From contig JAJUBI010000007.1 in NCBI GenBank assembly GCA_022419385.1, forward strand, positions 2,327,768-2,391,767: a stretch of 64,000 bases of DNA, given 5' to 3'. The DNA comes from Paraconiothyrium sp. Pb-2020 (taxonomy: Eukaryota; Ascomycota; Dothideomycetes; Pleosporales; Didymosphaeriaceae). Made by a program: the position numbers and the translations under genes. Of the stretch, positions 1-10,875 are shown piece after piece. Each line of letters starts with the position of its first letter. Position 1 is the first letter of the stretch. The notes beneath the pieces are model-generated. The model worked only from the letters and a program-made list of their open reading frames with translations, did no database searches and was not told the origin of the DNA.

Positions 1-1
1 T

Positions 2-181
2 ACGCCCCGTCGACAACGCTCCAACACCGCGAGCTCGTCAACATCGGTTGCATCGTTTGTGTCGCAAAGCTCCGTGCACAGCAATACTCCCTATCAGAGA
101 CTTCGCACCCGCTCGCCAAGCCGTGAGAGGAAAGCGTTGGTAGATGATGATGGATGGGCGCCTGTGGAACAATACTTCTAG
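2..181 (+). CDS. C-terminal fragment of an unrecognised protein (cut by window edge)
   Basis: Reading from base 2 gives 59 codons and a TAG stop. The peptide is Ser/Thr/Arg-rich with serine runs, then an RTRSPSRERK-type basic-serine segment, and ends with the short acidic-aromatic tail DDDGWAPVEQYF. That mix of low-complexity sequence followed by a compact, less random tail looks like the C terminus of a real protein rather than chance. The alternative frame from base 1 stops at the TGA in CCGTGAGAG and looks less protein-like. The product cannot be named; the upstream part lies outside the window. Confidence 0.4.
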   Translation, partial: TPRRQRSNTASSSTSVASFVSQSSVHSNTPYQRLRTRSPSRERKALVDDDGWAPVEQYF

Positions 182-1534
182 GCGCGATGACCGTGCGCGT
201 CTCTCTACTCCCAATGGCTTGACCTTTTCCGATTTCATAGCCACGCCCTTCGTTCTTCTATATTTTTGGCCTTGATAGGCGCTTTCGCTTCGTATCCGTC
301 CTTACTTCCAAGTTCAGGCATTTTCACACTTTACAACAAACAACGGTCAATGCATAACACGACTCCTACTTTCATGTACATTCTTTCATTCCACCACTGT
401 CACTACCACCAGCATGTTGGACACGAGTCTTTCCTTTCGGTCACTCGCTCACATCTTCTCCAACCACGACTATGATATTCTTGTATATTCTTCTATTTGT
501 TCTGTCACTCTTTCACCTTGCGGAGCATTGTCCTGTACATTTCTTCACTCTTTTTAAATCATTCGTTGCCCACACGTTCCTTAACCACCAGCTCTGTTAC
601 CGCTGTCGGCCCGCATCTTTTTTCCAATCACTCCTTTCGCGCATCTATCTTCAATCTAGATACGAGCTAGACTTTATGCAGCACATTCAAGACTTTCAAG
701 TTTCGAAACATATGGAGGGAGAGTACTATCAACAAGACATAATTCACAGCTACTGGAACATGTGGTCACTTAGCTACAAAACAAACTCTTCAAGTTGTAT
801 AGCAGTTGTGTCTATGCATATGGCTTCATGTGCTTCTATGAGCTACACTTCAGATATTATAAACGGTGAAAATGAACTTGCTGGAATTAATATAGTAACA
901 GAGTCTTAGGAAAGAACGCGCACAGTAGCCGAAGTCCGCCACCAGATGGTTCGGCATCAACAAGCGAGCAAGCAAAGATACCGCAAGATTCTGCAGCACA
1001 GGAACTAACGCACGTAAGCTGAGTTGATATCAACAGCCCGCGGTACAATCGGAGATTCGAGATGACCCCTCCGCTAGATCTTTAACCCTTCGCACGTAAC
1101 ACCCCATTCCATTCGATAGACTCTAACGTGTTTTTCTAGGTAGGCAGACATCAAAGGGTACGTTTTTACGGTTTCTTTCAACCTTGAACACAGATGAACG
1201 AAGGTTTGATACAGTGACGTATATCTAATTCATAATTGAACCGAGCAAGAGATTCCTATAAAGATTTCGAGCTTTGGAAGCGGGCGGTTGTTGGCTTATG
1301 AGTCCCTTGAAATAGCGTATAATACGAAGAGGCATAGCTCTCGACCAAGTAACTCGATATCAACGAGAGACTACGATTTAAGCTTGCATTCAAGATTGGT
1401 TGAGTGAGTGGTGTCATGTATTTGTAGTCTCCTATCACTCGCTGGTTGCAAACGAAACGTCCCACGGAGAGACATTGCATGGCTAGCTCGGTGCGAAGAT
1501 TGCCAATCTTGCTTGAGTGTGGTGTCAACTGAAG
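182..1534. other. Intergenic, no supported gene
   Basis: Pyrimidine-rich and AT-rich sequence follows the left-edge gene. An open frame of 145 codons at 472-909 and a 90-codon one on the minus strand at 1256-1528 have no recognisable domain, no splice context and ordinary random composition. I treat the stretch as 3' untranslated and intergenic DNA. Confidence 0.5.
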
Positions 1535-3238
1535 TTACGGATGATCCGAGCGCGTAGCAATTGCCAGCTTTGCTTGATTGATTCTAATCTGCATCATCAA
1601 CTGCGGCCTCGAACCTTCTTTCTTAACCACAGTGATTGGCCGATGGGGAGAGTACGATGGCTTGGAAGATAGCCCAGCAGCCGAAGCCAAGCTGAGAGTT
1701 GGCTCGTAAGCGGGCGAAACGGGTTGTGGAGCATTTAACGCAGGGAGTGCTTCACTTTCGGACGAGATATCATTGTTCAGTCGTTTGGACCTCCGGGAGG
1801 GTTGGACCTTGCCCTTTGTCTTCTGCTTGCTGTGTTGGCTTGCAGGGCGAGCGTCCCGTTCATCTTTCGCCGATTGTTTGTTTCGGCGCTTGGTGGGGCG
1901 AGATTCCTCTTCAAACTCTTCTGCTGTCTTTCGCTTCGGTGGGCGCTTACCGGCGAAAACGTACGGTTCTTCCCTGGACTTCGTGACTTTAGCCAATAGT
2001 TGCCTTGAGGGATGGAGGGTGATGTTCTGAGAGAGTCTTAAGCTCTCTACCTCCGGAGGCGGTTGCCAAGTTTCCGGGTTACTCACCTGCTGTTGCGCTG
2101 AGATCGCGTTCTCATGTTCAGAAGCCTGAAAAGATACAGGTAGTCTGTAATCAGGCCCACTTGAGGAGACTGAAGGCCCAGGAATAAGTTGCAGGGCGAC
2201 GTCCTGCTTAGAGAGCTGCACTTGTGGATGGGTGCCCTCAGTTTCTAGCGACTGGTCATTTTCAGCGTGATCTCTAGTGCTATCTGCAACCATCGTATCG
2301 TTGACTGCCTGCGTAGCCGTGGCACCAAGTTTGGTCACCACTGTTGGCCGAGATCTACAATCGACCGCATGTACAGTATAATCCGCAGTAAGCGTGCCAA
2401 TAGCTGTCTTGAACGACTTTAGCAGGAATTTACTGGGAACCTCAGTGACATCCTTTTGATGAATGACCCTCATTGCATCAGGTTTCTCAACGAAGGATGT
2501 ACCCTTCGCTTTCTTCTGAGGCGACTGCGAGTCCCCATCATCAGGTCCGTCGAAGCTGTCGGTCTGTTTTCGCTTCAGACCTCTGGTAGATCCATTGAGC
2601 GCAGCATCCGCCAAAATCGGGCCTCTACCCCGATTCTCACGTTGCTCGCGTTCCTTACGTTCACGACGCTTCTTGTCCACTTCTTCCTTAGCTTTCACAA
2701 CAGCCTGCCAGTTGGGATGGCCTGCATCCACGAGGATTGCCTGATCGAGAGGGAGTAGCTCGTAATATCGATCTTTCGGTGTTCTAGAAGCATAGTCGTC
2801 GGTCCATCCATCGTATTCGAGCTCACCTTCGAGGTGCTTGTCTGTTTCACTTACCACACCCAGAGGCTTCCCATTAGGGAGGTTATCGTCATCTCGGTCC
2901 TGGGCCATCTTTTGCGTCATGTTCCCCAATACCCCTGCTTGGGTTTGAGATGTAGTAGCTGGGTCCGTACTAGGAGTCAAGCTCGGCAACATTGTTGCCA
3001 TCGCTAGATGGTCTGCAGTACGTCTCAGGCTCGGAACTGAGGCTTTCGAAAGCGTGGAAGGTTGAGCTGCCACATATAGACTCCTGAAGCTGGGATCATA
3101 GACGACGTCGAATAGTCTATCACGAGCGTCGTCTTGTCGAAGAAGCTGGACGAAAGAGTTGAAAGAGATTTCAGTGTGAAGATCCTCTGTGTGAGCGGAT
3201 GACGCGTTGGCCACACCGGCGATGTCTTCGGGCTCCAC
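1535..3238 (-). CDS. Hypothetical nuclear protein, basic and low-complexity
   Basis: A single open frame of 567 codons. I do not recognise the family. The N-terminal 50 residues and a block near residues 135-205 (DGWTDDY... PKDRYYELLPLDQA followed by a highly charged KKRRERKEREQRE helix) look folded; the rest is Ser/Pro/Gln-rich. There are several basic clusters that look like nuclear localisation signals (RGLKRK near residue 220, KRPPKRK and PTKRRNK near 420-445, RRSKRL near 475), so a nuclear role is inferred. The start is unresolved: the first codon of this stretch is GTG, the frame stays open upstream to about 3355 without an ATG, and the first in-frame ATG is at 3001 (488 residues). A small upstream exon is likely but I could not find a convincing donor. 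Confidence 0.55.
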   Translation of the reverse strand: MEPEDIAGVANASSAHTEDLHTEISFNSFVQLLRQDDARDRLFDVVYDPSFRSLYVAAQPSTLSKASVPSLRRTADHLAMATMLPSLTPSTDPATTSQTQAGVLGNMTQKMAQDRDDDNLPNGKPLGVVSETDKHLEGELEYDGWTDDYASRTPKDRYYELLPLDQAILVDAGHPNWQAVVKAKEEVDKKRRERKEREQRENRGRGPILADAALNGSTRGLKRKQTDSFDGPDDGDSQSPQKKAKGTSFVEKPDAMRVIHQKDVTEVPSKFLLKSFKTAIGTLTADYTVHAVDCRSRPTVVTKLGATATQAVNDTMVADSTRDHAENDQSLETEGTHPQVQLSKQDVALQLIPGPSVSSSGPDYRLPVSFQASEHENAISAQQQVSNPETWQPPPEVESLRLSQNITLHPSRQLLAKVTKSREEPYVFAGKRPPKRKTAEEFEEESRPTKRRNKQSAKDERDARPASQHSKQKTKGKVQPSRRSKRLNNDISSESEALPALNAPQPVSPAYEPTLSLASAAGLSSKPSYSPHRPITVVKKEGSRPQLMMQIRINQAKLAIATRSDHP

Positions 3239-4291
3239 GTCTTGTGTAAGGGATTTTCTTCTACGATGTTGAAGTAAGCAGATGTAAATATGCCTTCGAG
3301 AATAAAGCGCGGAACGGAAGGGTTTATTGGAGAGCGCAAATAGTAGTCTTCTGGTCTATGAGCGTATAGTAGATGCCTGTGGGCTAGAAGCTCCGTGGTC
3401 CCGGTTTGTTCGAGAGAAGAGCGTAAGGGTTGAGGGTCGAGTCATTCGCGTTGGAGAGAAGCCGCGTAAATATATAAATGAAGATCCCAGATTCATTGAT
3501 TATATACAATATGTCGTGACTGCCAGCCACCGCTAACAATGTTGGGTGCCAGTGTGAGCACGGACGCAGGGTGAAAGCATCCTAGACCGAACGTAACATG
3601 CGAGAACGCCTATTTCGCCTACACGGCCGCATACGTCCCGTTATACGATGTGTCTGTTGTAACATCGTCATGCTACCGGGAGTGCGATGCGGTTTTGTAA
3701 GTTTTTGAACCAGTCTTATATATCCCCTTGTTCTTAGGTGCTTTAAGATTCCAAAAATGTCTTTTTGCGGTGCGTCAAATTAGATTTGCCGCTGTTTTTG
3801 TGATATTTTGCAGTTTGCATGAAAGTGGGAGGTAAGTCGGTTGACGGGTCCACATGTAATGTCTCGTCCCAAGGTTTGCATGCTCCCAGCTTCACGTACC
3901 TCGAGCGGCCCCACAATACTAACGTACCCAAGTATGGGAAGCCATTGCAGCTACCAATCTCTGTCCCTTATACAATCTATAGAAATCTCCAGGAGGGCGG
4001 CCTTCGAGTATGGGCCCCTTGGCTATTACATAATCAGTGAAAGGTAGGTTCCCTACCACTGCGCCACGACACCGCTTCGCAGCTCAGGGTTGATGTGACA
4101 GAACGCCAAGATCTCATGTCACCCTTCCAAATCTGGTGCACCTTCCCTCTCATTTATAAACATCCTTGAATTTTCCTGTGCTGCTCACTTCCCTGCACAT
4201 CAACACTGTCAACTCCGCTGGCAGAGCGACATTCCTCGACTCTTGACAGTTTGCGACAGATCACCTTCGACTGCAATCTGGGAATACCCTC
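3239..4291. other. Divergent intergenic region
   Basis: The region lies between the minus-strand gene ending at 1535 and the plus-strand gene starting near 4292, so it probably carries both promoters. It is AT-rich around 3470-3520 and 3690-3800. A degenerate tRNA-like string sits near 4020-4077 (see rejected items). No gene is supported. Confidence 0.5.
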
Positions 4292-6509
4292 ATGACTATG
4301 CAATCGTCAGCGCCCATTGCTCCGAACAACTTACTGTATGAAGATGACAGCAATCCTCGCGTCGAGCGTCCGACGGTGACCGCTGGCGAGTCCTTCAGAG
4401 ATGTTAAGGATTTGAACACTTGGTGTGGCAGCCCTCTTACGGAGGAAGAGCACCGCAATCTTGCATCGAAGGTAGCCACAACGCTGAAGCTAAAGTTGAC
4501 CTAGCTCCTGGTGAAACCGAGGATGAGGATGCGGGAATCTCAGTGGTCAATGGCCTTGATGATATCCCTCCGGTACTTGGTCCGATGCCCTCCAGCCCTG
4601 AGGCCTCGGGCAGTTTTTATCCTGGATTACCAAACGACGTCTTCGTCGAAAAGCGTGCAACCACGGCAACAGACCTGCCAGGAAACCCAGCAAGCACGAT
4701 ACTCCTGACCCCGTCTTGGGTATCTTGGATACTTCGGGTCCTAAGAATGGTTCGTTAGTCGAGAGGGTTTCCATTGACATCAACTCTGCCGTCACTCTCG
4801 AGAACTTGACTGATGAGAATCCCGCAGCCATAGCTAAAGTCGACTGGTTGCAAAGGCTACATGGTTCCACAGCTCCCGACTACGACGGCGAGTGGAGGAT
4901 TCACCGTCTCGAGGCGCGACTGTCCTGTACAAGCAGCTTCTCGAGGATGATGTAGCCGCGAAGTCGGTCACTACATCCGCACACAATGTAGAGCATCAGA
5001 TCACCCCAGTGGTTGCTTCCGATCGCCGACATGTATTGCGCACTGTCCCTAGGAGAGAACCTTTTCAATGACTTGGAGGATGTCCATTTGGGTTCTCCAG
5101 CTGAGAAACCTACTGAGCAGGCTCACATTGCCGACCTGCTCGAGAAAGACACAAATACCCTAGAGCAACAACCTTTCCAATCCAAGGCTTCGCATCGCTC
5201 CACCATGGCTTCTGTCGCCATAGCTGCGCAACAGAAAAACGGTACTGGCGGTTTCATCGAAGCCAACTCTGGACAGCATCATCCCGCGAATTCGCATTCA
5301 ATTACCGCACCTGAGACGCCCGCCGTCCATAGCGCGGGTCATAAATATGCCCCCAAGTTGCCGACTCCTGTGGGTCCTTCTCCGATGCCATCGTTCTCCG
5401 ACTTACGCGATCGAGTCGGCCGTAATCTGAATTATAGCAGCTGCACACAGCGCGTGTTCCCGCGAACGGCAGCTCCAATCAACAATCCAGTTAGTGACGG
5501 GTCTAGCCATACTCATGTTTCTACTATGAGTCTAGGAAATGTTATTGAGAATGAGTATGCGGATGTTACCATGGATATGCTAGACTACCAGATGGGTAAC
5601 TATGGATTCAAAGATTACCCAACGTACCATTTCCCTGGTACTTACGAAGGGGCCAAGCACGACACCTTCGAGGCAGCTACGAATATTTCCTCTGCTGCAA
5701 AGTCGTTCGGCAATGCTCTTGGAATGTCTGGCGTCGGTAAAGCGTTGTGGTCTGTCGGTGCATTCACTGCAAAGGGTGCGCGTCGTGCTGCAACGGTCAT
5801 TGGGACACAGGCCACTATGAATGCCATCAATTTGGGCTATAAGGAGACTTTACCGCCGTACGTCGCACAGTGGGCCGAGTCGAAAAATCAAGAGGAGGGG
5901 CGCAAGGCTGAGAGGAAAAAGCCGACCTACAAGTTCGCGGATGAACCTCGCTACAAGAAGGTTGACCCGGCAAAGTACGTTCTCGAGAAGAATCTGTCCG
6001 GCATGCAGGAGGATTTGGTAGATCTTGACGATGACTTGGACGAAGAAGACTGGACCATGGTGAACGTCAAGGAGACTACCGATCAGGCATCGCAGCCAGC
6101 TTCAACCTGCCGTGTCCACGGTGAAGAACCGCCCACCGGCCACCAGTTTGGACCGCCAAACTCTGCTTACGAGACCATCATGACGACTGTCGAGAGCACA
6201 GCAGACTTGGCTGCTCAAGTCGGTCGTACAGTACGCGGCCAGGCCATCGCGCTCGCCGACCAGCAGCGACAGCGACAGCTTCGAAAGCAACGCGCTGAAG
6301 AGTGGCCAAAGGACGCACGTGAGCTGGTACAGAGCAATAGGTATGAGCGTTTGCAGACGATTGGCCGTCTCACAAGCCCTCACTATACCAAGGTCTACAA
6401 CGCGCACGGTGACCTGGTGTATCCTGATAGGCCAGCTGCTCACGAGACCGACGATGTTTTCGATGATTACGACATTATGGTCCTCTCCGACGAGGAGCTC
6501 GAGGGTTAG
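4292..6509 (+). CDS. Hypothetical protein; 5' exon structure unresolved or damaged
   Basis: The 3' part (about 5011-6509, stop TAG) is one clean frame of about 498 codons. It is rich in acidic and polar residues, with an Ala/Gly-rich helical stretch at about 5670-5830 (repeated SAAKSFGNALG/GVGKALW-like pattern), a charged helix (EEGRKAERKK) and an acidic DLDDDLDEEDWTMV segment. I do not recognise the family. The 5' part starts with ATG at 4292, but coding-like sequence then passes through all three frames. An intron from GTAGCC at 4951 to CCCCAG at 5010 joins the last change cleanly, and a second from about 4472 to 4521 or 4527 (weak GAG acceptor) could explain the first. Two changes, near 4570-4710 and 4760-4945, have no consensus intron that I can find. 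Either the exon structure is unusual or the 5' end is decaying. Confidence 0.45.
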
Positions 6510-7157
6510 CTAGGGTGTTGCCAGTACTTGCACCACACTCTTTACACTTCCAGGTCGATATGGTGGCACCATCAGATCCAGCAGCTTGCATTGTGTCTAC
6601 ACTTTGGTCAGCAAATGTTTACATTCTTGATTAAAGTCTAGGAAGCCACCAGCGAACTTTTCATTCTTTATCCACAGGCCTTTGGGCAGCTTTGTGATCA
6701 GGCATTGGCGGAATTGGTTGTAGGACTTGAATTGGCATTAGTGTATTCAATTGCGATTGGTATTCTTGTCTTAAGCGGGGACTTGGAAAACGCGCTGTCT
6801 TGGGGATGGTCATGCAATGCTGACAGCAGCTTTCCTCTTTGATTCGACGAATGCATGTACGATAAGACAATCAAAAAATGCCGAATAAACGTAAAGTCTG
6901 CGATCGTTTGGTGAACTGATGTTATAACACAACTCGCAAGAGAGCAACGTATCTCCCAACTCTGATTGTGACGTTTGTAATCACCATGCACTCCATATAC
7001 CGTCAACCTCTTCATCTCCCCCCTCTATAATACCGAGCTTGTGCTTGGCTGAGTTACGTGTACGCATCTAACGTTCCCTACAACTGTGCAGCAGGAGCAG
7101 CGCACCTCCTGAGCTCCACCTTTCCCGCTCTTCTTTTTGCGCATTAAGCAGCGCTTT
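6510..7157. other. Convergent intergenic region
   Basis: It lies between the 3' ends of a plus-strand gene and a minus-strand gene. It holds TTG/TCATTC-rich 3' untranslated-type sequence and only short spurious frames. Nothing else is visible. Confidence 0.5.
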
Positions 7158-8317
7158 CTACTCTTTGTTTGGCCTGTGCAGGGCCTGGAAGTCTTCTCCA
7201 TTCTCCCCATACGATTTCAGCCAACTGGGGTACCTTCCTTCATAATACTCCTCTAGTTGCGCCTTCCACTGCAGCACCTGCCCTAACGCCAGCGCGTCCT
7301 GAATCGCCGCATTTGCTGCGGTTCCAGCATGGTTACTCCAGTCATACACCGCATCGCCTATGAAGACGGCTTTATCGGATTGCAGCTTAGAGAGGTCTTC
7401 TTTAGGAACGAGCAAGCTGACCAGCTGATGGTGTGTAATTCTGTCGCCACGCTTTCGTATCCCTTCAAAAATTGTTCGGAATGGCTCTACCAGCTCTCTC
7501 GGAGGCAGTGCTACAATCTCATCCCAGAAAGCCTCCGGCGCCTTTGCCTTATCGAGCCCTCGGTCCGCATACCTGACGAAGAGCGGATCGTCGCTCTGCT
7601 TCTTCCACGAGTAGCACCAGGATACATTCACATATCCGGAGCAAGGGTCCCAATCGGCGTCGTAAATCGTGATTGCGAGAACTTTCTGATCCCCGAACCC
7701 AGGATACACGGCTGCATCCCCAATGTGTGGTGCTATCTTGGCATTCCATTCTGCTATGAGAAAGCGACATGTGCCATTCAACATGACGCCGTCCCAGTCT
7801 TGTGGGCCGCATTGCGGGTGGAGTCGTGAACGGATGAAAGAGTGCACTTCATCTGCGGCGACGAGCACGGAGCCTTCCACCTCGACACCATTCTCGAAGA
7901 CCAAATGCACTCCAGGAGCTGTCGACATAAAAGACGCCAACTTGAATCCGTACTCCACCTCCCAGCTACATCGCCCATGATCACGTCCCGCAGCCTCTCC
8001 CTATTCGTCTTGAAGTCCCTCGTGCTCACGCCCTCTTTAAAACTTGCCGCCGCAAATCTCTCACCCGTCACTACGTTTACTAGAAAGGTGTTCGTCTTAC
8101 CAGTTTTGCGATCCACAGCCACGGCAGGACTAAGTTCCTGCTCTTGTAAGCCTATTAATGGAAGGAGTTGGCTGATAGTATCGCCGCGTAAAGCCAATCC
8201 GGACCCTTGACTTCTGAATTCTGTCTGCTGGTCGAAAATGCGAAAGGGTACATTGCTACTAAAAAGGTAGCGAGCTAGCGTTACACCGGCCATGCCCGCG
8301 CCGATGATGAGGACCAT
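7158..8317 (-). pseudogene. FAD-dependent monooxygenase (aromatic hydroxylase type), frameshifted
   Basis: Starts ATG at 8317 with an FAD-binding Rossmann motif (VLIIGAGMAGVTLARYL, GxGxxG) at residues 2-18, as in salicylate-hydroxylase-like group A monooxygenases that use FAD and NAD(P)H to hydroxylate small ring substrates. The frame continues through TNRERLRDVIMGD (near residue 115), but about 7960-7985 the coding frame slips: the family-typical VEYGFKLAS continues one frame over and runs to the stop at 7158. No GT-AG intron fits, and the change equals loss of one base in a GGGAGGTGG run. Further down, the DG motif reads ADEVHSFIR (normally ADG) and the GD motif reads GDAVYDWSNHAGTAANAAIQDA, with Tyr/Asn where His/Pro are usual. 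The gene is probably decaying, though a one-base assembly error is possible. Confidence 0.75.
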
Positions 8318-8845
8318 GGCTGGACAGTGTAGAGGATAGTGGGTAACGGGGAGTTCTTTTGGATCGAACAATAAAATAACTGTAAGATAAGGAAGGACGT
8401 ACAGTCGAAGGATGTATGTTATGTGTAGGGCGCGCAGGGGTGTACGCCCCATTGCGCTGACCAAAATACTGCAAACAACAGCTTCTTCTTGCTTCTTAGG
8501 TCTTGGTCAGCTGTGATTAGCTGCCGGTATGATAAGACACCACATGTGACGCCGAGTTGATACCTTGATGCAAATGATGCGGCACGGCGTGGATTCAAAG
8601 CTGGTCAAGTCATCTGCGCTGCTGCTTGCGACCGATCCAATGCAGCGGAAGATCTGACTCCGCATATGCGGTTATAACCTGAGTCATGTGGGTGAAAAGC
8701 GGCGCCGCTCTGACATGAAAGGCTTGTATGTGCTTCAGATGATATTGATGTTTTTGAACGCTAAAAAAAAAGTCGCTGGACCATGACTGTTAGCAGTCAT
8801 GCTGCTGCTGCTGCTTCATACCGGAACCTTGGAACCTTATGTCCC
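8318..8845. other. Upstream region of the monooxygenase / 3' flank of lunapark
   Basis: It contains the promoter side of the minus-strand monooxygenase and the 3' flank of the minus-strand Lunapark gene. A short A9 run (8763-8771) and a (CTG)n-like run at 8800-8815 are visible. No gene. Confidence 0.5.
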
Positions 8846-10096
8846 TTATTTCTTGCCTTTCGCCAGGCTCTTGCTCCTTGTCGTCCTTTCCCTCACAGGA
8901 GGTGCCTCATCGACTGACTCCTCGGCAACATCCACCCCAGAGCCCTCGTCTCCGCCCACAACTTCCTCCATTTCCTTCTTGTCGGTTTTGCCAACGCCAT
9001 CAATCGCAACCTCCCTCGCCTTACGCTCCTCCTCCCACCCCTGGACAAGCCTCTCCACACCAACTTCCTCTACCTTCTCTAACCCATTCCACGCATGACA
9101 CTCTCCGCACCGCCAGCGTCCCACGTCCTCCAGCGTATGTGCACCAGGCGGCGCCTGGCCATTTACAAGTCGGCATTCCGAACAGACTAGTGCCAAGCGG
9201 TTCTTCGGCTGCGTCTCGTCTTCTCCGAGTAGCGCGTCGAGGATGCGGTCATACCAGTGGGACTGTGTGAAGGTGGCTGTAGATGCGGTGTATTGTCGAG
9301 TAAGCTCGGGGGCGGAGAAGGCATTGGGCGCGAACTCGGCTGTCAGGATTTCGTTCGGGGGAAGAGCTGGTGGGGGTGATGAACTCTGACCCTGTGGAGG
9401 TGCTGCTGATGCAGGTTGGTGTGGTGTTGCCGTCCGCTGGTCGGATGGTCGTTGAATATTTGCCGTCGGCGGTGGTGCGAGACCTGTGCGTGGCCCTGGC
9501 GCTGGCACTGGTTTCTGTGGTCCGTCTTTCTTCTTGTCTGAGGCGTTGGAGTTCTTCTGCTTGGATTGGCCGCCGTACTTCTCGAGAAGTTGCTGCGTGG
9601 AGTTCCATTTGGTAGACTCTTTCAAGCGTTCGATCGTTATTTCACGTTCTTTGGTGAGGCTCTTGATGTAGGCCTCTGTGCTAGAGATACGCCAGTCGTA
9701 GTACCGGGTCGTTGTTGTGCGGACAATGTAGATCCTGCATGCGGTCAGCCTCGAAGAAACGCATGCTCCAAGACTGTTGATATTCATACAGTGCTGGTCC
9801 TCCAACGACCGCGGTGTACTCTGTACGTCCCCAATTCTGGTATCCCACGACCAGCGACCAAAACAGAGCAGCAAAGATGTAGGCAAACCCAGCCCAGAGT
9901 GTCCACATCACGCGAATGCGCCTGGATCTCTGCCGAGCAGCGTCATTGCGAGCGGCAGCCCTCGTAATCTTCCCCGAGAGAGTGGAAAGCGTCTTCTCGA
10001 AGTATGCCTGGTCCTCGCTGGACTGTTGCCTCGTGAGCCCACAACATGCAAGCTTCAGCTGGAAATGCATACCTTGAACGGCCAAAAAGAGACCAT
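8846..10096 (-). CDS. lnp1: Lunapark homolog, ER three-way junction protein
   Basis: Three exons: 10096-10073, 10022-9790 and 9734-8846 (381 residues); introns of 50 and 55 nt are phase-checked. The first exon encodes only MVSFWPFK, matching the conserved start of fungal Lunapark, which fixes the start. Then come FEKTLSTLSGKI, two membrane segments (about residues 46-66 and 73-90) in a hairpin, a coiled-coil (STEAYIKSLTKEREITIERL), a Pro-rich linker, and the Lunapark zinc finger near residues 255-295, with CSEC...CGEC as ligands and HAWNG after it. Lunapark localises to tubular ER three-way junctions and stabilises them, counteracting fusion by atlastin/Sey1. The tail is basic (SLAKGKK). It is head-to-head with mzm1 across 245 bp. 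Confidence 0.92.
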
Positions 10097-10341
10097 TTTA
10101 TTGAATTAGCAACGCACCTAAGGGCGCCAAAGTCAGTTCAAGGGCGCGTTAACATCGTCGCGTGGGTGAGGGGAAGAAAGGTAAAGTAGTGGCCTTGCGA
10201 CGTCACAAACGAGCCACAGGCAGCTGACTGATCGCTGCAGGGACCGCATCCCTGTCCGGTGAACATTGGCCTTCGCGACTTTTCTTGCCATCGCCTATTC
10301 GCGTCTTACACATTCCGGAACGGCCTCTAATGGCGCAAGAG
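10097..10341. promoter_or_regulatory. Shared lunapark/mzm1 divergent promoter
   Basis: 245 bp separate the two divergent start codons (10096 on minus, 10342 on plus; an in-frame alternative ATG for mzm1 lies at 10330). The sequence is mixed GC with no clear TATA box. That it serves both genes is inferred from spacing alone. Confidence 0.5.
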
Positions 10342-10791
10342 ATGGCCCTCGCAGCATACAGGAACCTCTTGCGATCGACGCGCATTGCATTCCGAGGTGC
10401 GTGTTTGCTTTGAAAAGCTAGGAACGAATTCTAACCTCACGTCTGCACCAGGCGACACGCGCATGCTCTCCGCCGCCCGCCTCGAAGCACGGAAGAACTT
10501 CGAGAACAACCGCGGTCTCGCCACCGGAAGCGAAGAATACACAAAATCTATCGCACATGCAGAGGAAGTCGCGAAGTTTCTGAAGGAGAACGTGGTACAA
10601 GGCCAGGCGACAGACACGGAAGGCAGTTACAGTATGTTCGGAAGCGCATGCGGCTTTGCAGATGTTGCAATTGCTAATGCTATATAACAGAGCTGAATAT
10701 TCACGAGCATACCGAGCGCGGAAACAATGAGGATATCAAGAAAGCAGGAAAGGGGAATACTTTAGCAGGTTCCAAATGCTGCTCGGCTTGA
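10342..10791 (+). CDS. mzm1: Mzm1, mitochondrial LYR-family protein (Rieske/complex III assembly)
   Basis: Exons 10342-10396, 10452-10631 and 10691-10791 give 111 residues, all phases consistent. The protein begins MALAAYRNLLRSTRIAF, the LYR-type tripeptide helix, followed by DTRMLSAARLEARKNF, ENVVQG and a C-terminal IHEHTERGNNEDIKKAG. This order is that of Mzm1, a small matrix protein that holds the Rieske Fe-S subunit before its insertion into complex III and affects mitochondrial zinc. The size is close to the usual 110-125 residues. An in-frame ATG four codons upstream (10330) is an alternative start. The 3' end faces slt11 with only 84 bp between stops. Confidence 0.92.
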
Positions 10792-10875
10792 ACTTTTCTT
10801 CCGTCCAATACGAATCGTGATACCCTTCCTTTACAAATCCTGAACGCCTTCCGATGCTGCAAATGTAATACATGC

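Noticed and set aside
1699..2030. Several 65-95 codon plus frames
   Set aside because: Antisense shadows of the basic region of the minus-strand gene at 1535-3238.
4020..4077. tRNA-like string on the minus strand (GTCGTGGCGCAGTGGTAG, resembling an A box)
   Set aside because: The D-stem partner, a proper T-arm with GGTTCRANNCC and a matching acceptor stem are missing, so it is at best a tRNA remnant.
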